The translations under genes and the position numbers were made by a program. A stretch of DNA of 64,000 nucleotides from the NCBI RefSeq assembly GCF_036192275.1, contig NZ_CP108088.1, positions 868,001 through 932,000 on the forward strand. Reading direction: 5' to 3'. Below the pieces are notes generated by a model that saw nothing but the letters and a program-made list of their open reading frames with translations, was not told the origin of the DNA and made no database searches. The stretch is from Streptomyces sp. NBC_00250. Lineage in GTDB: Bacteria > Actinomycetota > Actinomycetes > Streptomycetales > Streptomycetaceae. This document shows, in pieces, positions 35,481 to 43,226 of this stretch; position 1 is the first letter of the stretch; each line of letters begins with the position of its first letter.

Positions 35481-36157
35481 CGTCCGTTGTCCCGCGCCGT
35501 GTTGTCGTCGTTGTGGGTGAGCAGTCCCGCGCGCTCGGCGAGCAGGGCCGCCTGGACACGGCTGGTGACCCGCAGCTTGGTCAGGATCGAGCTGACGTGG
35601 TCCTTGACGGTGCCCGCGCTCAGGTGGATGCGGGTGCCGATGTCGGCGTTGGAGAGTCCTTCGGCGACCAGGACGAGGACGTCGCGTTCCCGGTCGCTGA
35701 GGAGGCCGACGCGTGCGACGTCCGCGTCCTGGGGTGCTCCGGCCCCCGGGTGGCTGCGGAGCAGCGCACGTGATGCCTTCGGCGACATGACGACGCCGCC
35801 CGCGGCCAGGGTGCGGACCAGCTGGGCGAGCTGTTCGGGCTCGGTGTCCTTGAGGAGGAAGCCGGAGGCTCCCGAGCGCAGTGCGGTGAGGATGTACTCG
35901 TCGGTGTCGAAGGTGGTCAGCATGGCCACGTGCGGCGGTCCGGGCAGCGTCTGGATCTGCCGCAGCACGGTCAGACCGTCCACGTCCGGCATGCGGATGT
36001 CGAGGAGCACGACGTCCGGCAACTCGCGCCGGACCACGTCGGCCGCCTGCGCCCCTTCCGCTGTCGCCACGACCTCGATGCCGTCGGACGCGTTCAGAAT
36101 CATCTGGAAACCGGACCGCACCAGGGCCTCGTCGTCCACCACCACTACCCGGATCAC
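35477..36157 (-). CDS. NarL/FixJ-type response regulator
   Basis: A 226-residue protein. Receiver domain with acidic pair in IRVVVVDDEALVRSGFQ, phospho-Asp in VVLLDIRMPDVDG, and Lys in GASGFLLKDTEPEQL. The C-terminal LuxR-type helix-turn-helix is LSDRERDVLVLVAEGLSNAD then SAGTVKDHVSSILTKLRV. The upstream gene of the two-component operon. No neighbour on the same strand suggests the regulon. Confidence 0.93.
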   Translation of the reverse strand: MIRVVVVDDEALVRSGFQMILNASDGIEVVATAEGAQAADVVRRELPDVVLLDIRMPDVDGLTVLRQIQTLPGPPHVAMLTTFDTDEYILTALRSGASGFLLKDTEPEQLAQLVRTLAAGGVVMSPKASRALLRSHPGAGAPQDADVARVGLLSDRERDVLVLVAEGLSNADIGTRIHLSAGTVKDHVSSILTKLRVTSRVQAALLAERAGLLTHNDDNTARDNGR

Positions 36158-36663
36158 CGGCGTCCTGCCTCACACTCTCGTCTGCGCTGTTGCTGTGTCC
36201 CGCTGCTCGGCGACCCATCCACCCCGGTGCTCCGCGCGCTCGTACGGTGTTCGCCTGACGTCGACCGTACGCCGGGCAGGGTACGCGGAGACGTGATCAC
36301 CCACGGACAGTGGACGCCCGGCGGGTCGACTCCAGCCGTTCGGGGGGTGCGCTCCGGCCGGTCGGCAGGCCGGCGGTCGAGGCTCGGCGGATGGCGCCCG
36401 TCGTGCTCGTACCCTGGGATCGGTGCGTGGCCCCGTGCCGAGTCCGAGGGCCGCAGCCGATGTCCGTATCGTTCGAGGACCGTCCCGCCATGCCCGGCTC
36501 ATGCCTGCGTCACGCTGGTGAACCGGTCGGCCGCCGCCGTCTCCCCCTGCTCCGACAGGGCGGCCACCATGGAGCTCGCCAGCACCGCCCCGTACACCCC
36601 CCGAACAGCACATGGGGCCGCGCGGCAAGGCGGCGCAGGGCACGGACGGACTCCGAGGGGCCG

Positions 36664-36898
36664 CTGGTGACGGCGACGGTACCGACGCTGCTCCTGCTGC
36701 TCGGCGCGGCGTGGGGATGGTGGCCCTCGGCGGGCATCGAATACGTGTGTCTTCGCCGTGAACGTGGTCCTGCTGTTCGCCTGGGGCCTGCTCGCGGCCC
36801 GCGCCGCCAGCCGCACCTGGGCTTCCGCCCTGCGGATCGGCATGGTGGACGCGCTGCTCGGACTCGTGGTCGTCGTGGCCAACGCCCTCATCAAGTAG
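36664..36898 (+). pseudogene. Small membrane-protein relic, frameshifted
   Basis: One frame gives VTATVPTLLLLLGAAWGWWP and, after a shift near 36735, VFAVNVVLLFAWGLLAARAA and GMVDALLGLVVVVANALIK with a TAG at 36896-36898. Three hydrophobic helices remain; the N-terminus cannot be traced. Possibly a VIT1-like or DUF membrane protein. 36158-36663 shows no clear gene. Confidence 0.45.
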
Positions 36899-36920
36899 AA
36901 CCGGTCGGTCCCGCGCGGTC

Positions 36921-37877
36921 TCACCTCGCGTCGAGCCCGCCGCTGATCCACTCCAGTGTGGGTGCGACCTCCCGTTGCCAGGTGGTGAAGTTGTGGCCGC
37001 CGCTGTCGAGGATGACGGACGAGACGCGGGCGGGGATGTGGTCCAAAGTCGAGAACACATCGGCGCGGTTCCTCAGGTTCTGGTCGCCGTGGAAGAGGTC
37101 ACCCGGGTGGTCACGTCTTCGGCGGCCTTGTAGTACGGGGACAGTCCCGCACTCGCCGCGAACCGGTCCGGGTGGTGGAGGCCCAGTTTCAGCGCGCAGT
37201 AGCCGCCGGTCGAGTTTCCGATCACGCCCCAGTCGCGTGCGTGTTCACCGACCCGATAGGCGCCTGAGACCGCCTCCGGCAGGTCGCGGGCGAGGAACGT
37301 CTCGGCCTGCGGACTCCGGGTACGTCCACGCACTCGGTGTCGCGAGGGGGTGCGACGGTCGGGCACGCATCAGGACCATCGGCTGCGTCTTTCCCTGTGC
37401 CGCCGGGCGGTGGGCCGTCGTCGGATACTTCAGGACCTTGATGAGGGACTTGGCGTTGCCGGGGTAGCCGGTGAGCACGACCGACGCGGGAAACGACTTC
37501 TTCGCGTGGCCCGGCCGGAAGTACTCCGGCGGGAGGTAGACGTACGCGGGGCCGCTGATGCCGGAGGCGCCGCCTCGTACGACGATCTTCTGTATCTGGC
37601 CGCCGGCCGAAGGCCGTCTGCTGCCGGGGACCGGCACCGTCTGCTTCTCCACCACGGTGAGCCGTGAGGTGCCGGCAGGGCCGGCGGAGTGGTCCACGAC
37701 GACGCCCTGCGTCTGCTCCTGGCCGACGAGGTCGGCCCAGGACGCGTAGAGCAGAAAGGACTTGTTCGCCGTGAGGCCGACCAAGGCGAAGATCATGACC
37801 TGTGTCATGAGCAGCAGCCAGGTGCGGGCGAGGGCGGTACGCCATCCGCGCCGGGCCCTTCGGACGCGAGGGAACAC
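36921..37877 (-). pseudogene. Putative esterase (antigen-85/esterase D type), three frameshifts
   Basis: It begins with an N-terminal membrane anchor (LARTWLLLMTQVMIFALVGL), then PAYVYLPPEYFRPGHAKKSF and PASVVLTGYPGNAKSLIKVL. The nucleophile elbow WGVIGNSTGGYCALKLGLHH and the end VILDSGGHNFTTWQREVAPT with the catalytic His are in other frames. Shifts lie near 37365, 37310 and 37090. The protein would be a membrane-anchored trehalose-mycolyl-transferase-like esterase of about 315 residues. It follows the DUF2156 relic, its usual operon partner in Streptomyces. Confidence 0.75.
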
Positions 37878-37919
37878 GGCTGTGTGGGGAAGAGGTCGGG
37901 CGGGCTGCTGTGTGGCGGG

Positions 37920-38535
37920 TCAGGCGGCGCGCGATCGCCGTCGGAAGAGGGTGGGCAGGCCCGGCGTCGTGACGGAGCCCTCCGCCCGGCCGGCGGCCAG
38001 CGCGATCCGCGGCAGTTCGCTGCTCTTCTGGAAGAGGACGAAACGGGGTTCCCGGACCGGTCGGTACTTGGCGTTCGCCCGGTACAGCGATTCGATCTGC
38101 CACCAGCGGGAGAAGAGCCCCAGGGTCGTGCGCCACAGCCGCAGGACGGGTCCGGCGCCCAGGCGGTCTCCGCGCGCGAAGACCGACCGGAACATCGCGA
38201 AGTTCATCGAGACCCGGGCCAGTCCACACGCTGTAGCCGGCGCGCAGGACCCGGTTGTGCGCCTGCCGGACCCCGCGCATCGCGCGTCCCCCCAAGGTGA
38301 AGTCCGCGACCTCCACGACGGCTTCGTCGCCCCGTTCGAGGGCGTTCAGACCGTGTCGTCCGTAGATCACTCCCGCTTCCTCGGACGCCCCCATCACGGC
38401 CGGGACCCAGGCGGGCGCCCGTGCTTCGGCGAGCCAGGTGTCGATGGCGCCCGGTCATGCCTCGGGGTCTCCGACGGGGTCGCCGGAGGCCAGGGAGACG
38501 CCGTTGACCACGCGGTAGGTCACGGCCGCCTTGCC
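37920..38535 (-). pseudogene. DUF2156 (MprF/LysX-like aminoacyl-transferase) relic
   Basis: The minus strand reads KAAVTYRVVNGVSLASGDPV GDPEA, then an in-frame TGA where Trp is expected (38458 area), then PGAIDTWLAEARAPAWVPAV and EEAGVIYGRHGLNALERGDE. After GVRQAHNRVLRAGY it jumps to MNFAMFRSVFARGDRLGAGP, losing about 150 residues. It ends GLPTLFRRRSRAA at 37920. The family transfers amino acids to phosphatidylglycerol. It carries a nonsense mutation and an internal deletion and is N-terminally truncated. Confidence 0.72.
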
Positions 38536-38600
38536 GCGCCATCGGCGAGCCGGCCTCCGGGGCCACCTTCCAGGACCTCCTGCCCTCCATCGACCGCACC
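38528..38600 (+). pseudogene. TerD C-terminal scrap
   Basis: A 22-codon frame reads AIGEPASGATFQDLLPSID, the usual last strand and helix of TerD proteins (TALGEPASGRTFQDLLP). Nothing of the rest survives. It abuts the DUF2156 relic. An intact TerD gene lies 1.7 kb away, so this may be the scar of a lost tellurite-type gene. Confidence 0.45.
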
Positions 38601-38716
38601 TCTGATCCGTCCGCCCTGGCCCGCCGGTCGGCGGGGGTGGTCCCGGCCGGTCGGCGGGGGCGCCACCGAAGCCTGCCGGATGGTCCGCTCCCCTGTAGCA
38701 CCGGGAGATTCCTCGT

Positions 38717-39973
38717 ATGACACAGATACAGCCGCCGCAGGCGACGTCAGCTCCGCGGGAGAACCCGTCTCCCGCGCCCGCAGCTTCGCCCGACTCCGCC
38801 GGGAAACCCTCGGGCGGCCCCTCGATGGGACGCCTGGTCGGCGTGGACCTGGCCCGCGCGCTGGCGGTGTTCGGCATGTACATCGTCCACATCGGCCCGG
38901 TCCTGTCGTCCACGCACGGCGTCGGCACCTGGGTCCGGTATCTGGCCGACGGCCACTCGTCGGTCCTGTTCGCCACCCTCGCCGGGTACTCGCTGATGCT
39001 GATCGCCGGCCGCCGTGAGCCGAAGACCGGCCTGGCGGGCCGGCAGGCGAAGGTCCGGATCGCGATCCGCGCCGTGGTCCTGCTGGCCCTGGGCAGCGTG
39101 CTGGCGATGGAGTACGGGGGAGTGATCATCCTCGGCTTCTACGGTGTCTACTTCCTCCTCGCCCTGCCCTTGCTGCGGCTGTCCGCCAAGGCACTGGCGA
39201 TCACCGCGGCCGGGCTCGCGCTCGTCACACCCCAGCTGGCGTTCGTCCTGAACTCGCGGCTCAGCGAGTCCGTCCAGCAGACCATCGACGCCCACGACCC
39301 GCTCAAGAAGATCAGCGAGGTCGGCGTCCTCGACCTGCTGCTCACCGGCTTCTACCCGACGATCACCTGGATGTCGTTCGTGGTCGCCGGCATGGCGCTG
39401 GCCCGCCTCGACCTGTCGGCTGTCTCCGTCCAGCGTCGCCTGGCCGCGCTCGGCGCCGCCCTGACCGTCGGCGCGTACGGCCTGTCCCTGCTCCTGGCGG
39501 GCAAGGACGCTCTGCGCAGCATGGCGGAGGACGGGAAGTCGTCCGCCGGGTTCGAGAAGGCGTCGTCCTTCGGCGGCGGATCCTTCGAGGCCCCCCGGCG
39601 GGCGGCCTCGGAACTGCTGTCCGCCGGGCCGCACAGCGGCACCACCTTCGACATCATCGGCAGCGTCGGCGTCGCCATCCTCGTGATCGTCGGTGCGACG
39701 GTGCTCATGGACCGCCTGCCGCGACTGCGCAGCCTGGCGAAGCCGGTCATCGCCGTGGGCACCATGTCCCTGACGGCGTACGTCGGCCACTTCCTCGCCC
39801 AGTCCATGCTCGGCGTATCGGCCGGCGAAAGTACCCAGACGTCCTGGATCCCCGTGCTCACGTTCATCCTCGGGGCGATCGTGTTCGCCGCGGTCTGGTC
39901 CCGCTCCTTCCGCCGCGGACCGCTGGAGGCGCTGCTCAACACCTCCACGAAGCCTGCGAAGTACGTGCGATGA
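38717..39973 (+). CDS. DUF418/HGSNAT-like acyltransferase-type membrane protein
   Basis: A 418-residue polytopic membrane protein with about ten helices. The ATG follows GGGAG. After a 35-residue Pro/Ser-rich cytoplasmic head comes RLVGVDLARALAVFGMYIVH, the hallmark start of DUF418/heparan-alpha-glucosaminide acetyltransferase-like proteins, with conserved His in MYIVHIGP and TAYVGHFLAQS. It probably moves an acyl group across the membrane onto a cell-wall or secreted sugar; the substrate is unknown. It stands alone on this strand between relics. Confidence 0.75.
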   Translation: MTQIQPPQATSAPRENPSPAPAASPDSAGKPSGGPSMGRLVGVDLARALAVFGMYIVHIGPVLSSTHGVGTWVRYLADGHSSVLFATLAGYSLMLIAGRREPKTGLAGRQAKVRIAIRAVVLLALGSVLAMEYGGVIILGFYGVYFLLALPLLRLSAKALAITAAGLALVTPQLAFVLNSRLSESVQQTIDAHDPLKKISEVGVLDLLLTGFYPTITWMSFVVAGMALARLDLSAVSVQRRLAALGAALTVGAYGLSLLLAGKDALRSMAEDGKSSAGFEKASSFGGGSFEAPRRAASELLSAGPHSGTTFDIIGSVGVAILVIVGATVLMDRLPRLRSLAKPVIAVGTMSLTAYVGHFLAQSMLGVSAGESTQTSWIPVLTFILGAIVFAAVWSRSFRRGPLEALLNTSTKPAKYVR

Positions 39974-40274
39974 CGCCGGCCGGGGCGGGCGGTCTTTCAT
40001 GGCCCGTCCCGGCTCCGACGGCCCTCGCGGCCCGCTCACATCGACCGTCCGGTCCGGCACCCCGCCGAACGGCTGAAACAGGACCTGAGCGGCTCGCACA
40101 GGAGCGCTCGACGCCGCCGTCCACGGAAGGTGGATCTTAGGGTCGGATACGGCGGCGCTCCGGCCGGGCTCAGAGGCCCTGCGGAGCGTGCTTCTTGCGC
40201 GGCAGGGCCCGGCCCCTCTTGCTTCGTACGTGTTGTCGCCGGAGAAGGTCCGCTGAGCACGTGGGCCGACCGGG

Positions 40275-40844
40275 TCACGCCTCGGCTGCCTGGAGGAGGT
40301 CAGCGAAGGTGGTGCACGCCACCGGCTCACCGAGGGCCGTCATCGTCCAGGCGCCGCCGGCTCGGGTCACCTCCGCCATGATCAGCGCCGTGTGGGGCCC
40401 ATGGGCGGGAAGGACGTACCGGGCCAGCTCGTGGCCCAGGCTCTCGTCGACAATCCGGCAGTGCGCGCTCTGCACAGTCTCGAAGGTGCTGCCGTCGAAG
40501 GAACTGACGGCGAACACGACGCGGTCCGCGTAGGGGGGCAGCCGGGACAGACGGGCGACGAACGACTCGTTGTCCCCCTCGCCCGCGATGTTCTCCGCCA
40601 CCGGGCCGGCGATGTGCTCGATGGACGCGTCCGGGTGGGTGGGGTTCTCGGCGAACAGAGCGTCGAGGAACCGGCCGCGGCCGTACAGCAGGGCGAAGGT
40701 GCCCAGGCGGCCGAGCCGGAAAAGCCCGGGCGAACCGGAGCACGGAGCGGACTGCCAGCCGATACCCATCCGCATCAGGTTGAGGGGGCAACCGTCCGCC
40801 CTGTTCAGCGGGACCCGCTGGTCCTTGGCCATGGGTATGGGCAT
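40275..40844 (-). CDS. TerD-family (tellurite-resistance/Ca2+-binding) protein, divergent
   Basis: A 189-residue protein; ATG at 40844 after CTGGAGT. The family opening MAKDQRVPLNRADG and MRMGIGWQ is present. The second half is well conserved: AGEGDNESFVARLSRLPPYA, RVVFAVSSFDGSTFETVQSA, HCRIVDESLGHELARYVL and TALGEPVACTTFADLL. The stretch after GWQ, where most TerD proteins have the LDASA...D loop, is altered (APCSGSPGLFRLGRLGTFAL), so one Ca2+ site may be lost. TerD proteins act in stress responses and development. No ter neighbours here. Confidence 0.75.
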   Translation of the reverse strand: MPIPMAKDQRVPLNRADGCPLNLMRMGIGWQSAPCSGSPGLFRLGRLGTFALLYGRGRFLDALFAENPTHPDASIEHIAGPVAENIAGEGDNESFVARLSRLPPYADRVVFAVSSFDGSTFETVQSAHCRIVDESLGHELARYVLPAHGPHTALIMAEVTRAGGAWTMTALGEPVACTTFADLLQAAEA

Positions 40845-41024
40845 GGGGACTCCAGGTGAGGTGGCGGACAGAGCGTGCAGGAGCGAACCGCCTGGTGACG
40901 GGGCGCCATCCTCAGCCTCACGCGCCGTCCGGTGCGCCGGTACCCGACGGCTGTCCGGCGCCACTCCGCCACCCAGCAGGGCTGCCCCGCCGCATGGCGG
41001 GGGCAGCCCTGCGGAGCACTCCAC

Positions 41025-42812
41025 TCACACGGCGGGACGCTCGGCCGGGACCAGGAGCTGGGTCGCTGCCAGCTGTGCGTACAGCTCGTCCCTATCCACC
41101 AGTTCCCTATGGGTGCCGATCGCACGGACCGTGCCGGCGTCCATGACGACGATGCGGTCCGCGTCCGTCACCGTGGACAAGCGGTGCGCCACCACCAGGA
41201 CGGTGGTCTCGCGTGCCGTCTCGGCGATGACGTCCCGCAGCGCCAGCTCGTTGACCGCGTCGAGCTGTGAGGTCGCCTCGTCCAGGAGCAGCAGCCGGGG
41301 CCTGCGCAGCAGCGCGCGGGCGATCGCGACGCGCTGGCGCTCACCGCCGGAAATCTTCGAGCCGCGATGTCCGACCAGGGTGTCCAGGCCGTGCGGGAGA
41401 CGCTCGACGAGCGTGTCGAGCCTGGTCCTGGCGAGGACGGCGCGGATGTCGCCGTCCGTCGAGCCGGGCGCGCTGAAGACCAGGTTCTCCCGCAGCGTGC
41501 CGGCCAGGACCGGCGCGTCCTGCTCCACGTACCCGATGACGGACCGCAGTTCGGACAGCGGCCACTGCCGGATGTCCGTACCGTCGACCAGGATGCGCCC
41601 GCCGGTCGTCTCGTAGAACCGCTCGATGAGCGAGAAGACCGTCGGCTTACCCGCACCCGAAGGCCCGACGAAGGCCGTCATCCCGGCGCCCGGCACCGCG
41701 AAGTCCACCTGCTGGTGGATGTACGGCAGCCCGGGCGCGTAGCGGAAAGACACGTCCTCGAAGCGGATCGACGCCGGACGCACCTCGGTCCGCACCGGCT
41801 TGTACGTGGCCGGCGGCTCCGCAGCCAGACGGTCCACTTCCTTGATCCGGGAGATCGCGGCCGCGCCCTCCTGATATGCGGAGGCGGCCTCGACCAGCTT
41901 GTACACCGGCTCCATCAGGTAGAACAGGTACAGCAGGAAGGCGATCAGCGTAGAGACGGGGATGTCCCCGGACGCCACCCGCGCCCCGCCCACCGCGAGC
42001 ACCGCGAGGAACGCCGACTCGACGGCGAGGTTGTCCGCCGTTCCCAGCACGGCCTCCCACTTCGCGCCGCGTACGCCGTGACGCCACGCTCGCCGGGCCG
42101 ACGCCTCGACGCGGGCGGTCTCCCGCTCCTCGGCGCCGGACGCCTTCACCGTGCGGAACGCGCCGAAGACCCGCTCCAGGCTGGTGGACATCTCCCCGAC
42201 GGCGGCCTGGGAGCGCTCGGCAGCCTGCCCGTTCTTCGGCATCACCAGGGCGGCGCCCGCCCCGACGACCGCGACCACGACGAAGGTGACGCCGAGCAGG
42301 ACGGCGTCCAGGAACGCCATCACCACGACCGCCGCGATCAGCGTCAGCGCCCCGGTCGCGGCGTTGACCACCGCCTGGGTGCTGACGGCCCGCAGCAGCG
42401 TGGTGTCGGAAGTGACCCGGGACATCAGATCGCCTGGCTGCATCCGGTCCACCGCCGTCAGCCGCAGCCGCAGCAGCCGGCCGATCAGGCCGCGGCGAGC
42501 GGCCAGGACCACGGACTCCGCCGTCCGCTCCAACACATAGGCGCCAAACGCCTCGGCCACCGTGCTCAGCAGCACCAGCACGGTCAGCGCCAGCAGGATG
42601 GTGGCGAGCGTGCCACCGGACGAGAGCCGGTCGACGAGCGCCTTCGTGGCCAGCGGCTGCAGCAGCCCGCCGGCGGCGCCCACCAGCGCCAGCAGCAGAC
42701 CGAGTACGACGGCCCACTGGTGCGGGCGAACGTACCCGTACAGCGCCTTGAGCGTCTCGCGGACGCGCAGGGACTCGGCACCCGTCGCCTCGGGGGCGGA
42801 TGCGGTGTTCAC
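41025..42812 (-). CDS. ABC exporter (fused membrane and ATPase domains), Walker A altered
   Basis: A 595-residue half-transporter; GTG start at 42812 after GAGGAAAGG. Residues about 35-315 are six membrane helices of the ABC exporter type; residues about 345-585 the ATPase. Signature ISGGERQRVAIARALL, Walker B RLLLLDEATSQLDA and H-loop LVVAHRLSTV are normal. Walker A reads FVGPSGAGKPTVFSL: Pro390 (CCG) replaces the Ser that coordinates Mg2+, explainable by one T-to-C change. This should harm ATP binding or hydrolysis, so the gene may be dead or work only as a partner. Exporters of this kind move peptides, drugs or lipids. No partner gene is adjacent. Confidence 0.9.
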   Translation of the reverse strand: MNTASAPEATGAESLRVRETLKALYGYVRPHQWAVVLGLLLALVGAAGGLLQPLATKALVDRLSSGGTLATILLALTVLVLLSTVAEAFGAYVLERTAESVVLAARRGLIGRLLRLRLTAVDRMQPGDLMSRVTSDTTLLRAVSTQAVVNAATGALTLIAAVVVMAFLDAVLLGVTFVVVAVVGAGAALVMPKNGQAAERSQAAVGEMSTSLERVFGAFRTVKASGAEERETARVEASARRAWRHGVRGAKWEAVLGTADNLAVESAFLAVLAVGGARVASGDIPVSTLIAFLLYLFYLMEPVYKLVEAASAYQEGAAAISRIKEVDRLAAEPPATYKPVRTEVRPASIRFEDVSFRYAPGLPYIHQQVDFAVPGAGMTAFVGPSGAGKPTVFSLIERFYETTGGRILVDGTDIRQWPLSELRSVIGYVEQDAPVLAGTLRENLVFSAPGSTDGDIRAVLARTRLDTLVERLPHGLDTLVGHRGSKISGGERQRVAIARALLRRPRLLLLDEATSQLDAVNELALRDVIAETARETTVLVVAHRLSTVTDADRIVVMDAGTVRAIGTHRELVDRDELYAQLAATQLLVPAERPAV

Positions 42813-43119
42813 AGGGTTCCTTTCCTCCGTAGTCAGCCGCGTACCTCGCCAGCGATGTGCGGCATCGGCCCGCACGAGGGCCGACGGGCGGGGTCGGGCT
42901 CCTTCTCGTGCGTGCGGTGTGTCATGCCACCAGCCTGGAAGCCCGGGCGCTCCGTCGACCATCCGGCGATCGTCGGGTACACCCCCGCCAAGTGGCTGGA
43001 GCCGCCTGCACCCCATGTGACCAGAGCGACCAAACCGGTGAAGGAGGTGGCGAGGACGACTGGACGGGCGCCGGGGCCTTACGCAGCAGAGGCCGCACGC
43101 AAGCACTGAGGAGACAGCA

Positions 43120-43169
43120 GAAAACCGCCCTCCGACCGAAATGTGGCACCGGTCAGGAGAGCGGCTTTC
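43120..43169 (-). terminator. Imperfect stem-loop downstream of the GH74 gene
   Basis: GAAAACCGCCCTCCGACCG pairs with CGGTCAGGAGAGCGGCTTTC with a few mismatches over an 11-base loop, about 60 bases after the GH74 stop. It looks like the terminator of the hemicellulase operon, read on the minus strand. The rest of 42813-43226 shows no gene. Confidence 0.6.
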
Positions 43170-43226
43170 CGTTATTGACAGCGCGTCAGCTCGTGCGTCG
43201 GACGCGCGTCTGCTCCGGTGTCGGGG

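Noticed and set aside
36170..38397. Minus-strand open frames through 36.2-38.4 kb outside the esterase and DUF2156 relics
   Set aside because: They mostly have Arg/Pro/Ser-rich random content. Only the segments matching the two relic families were kept.
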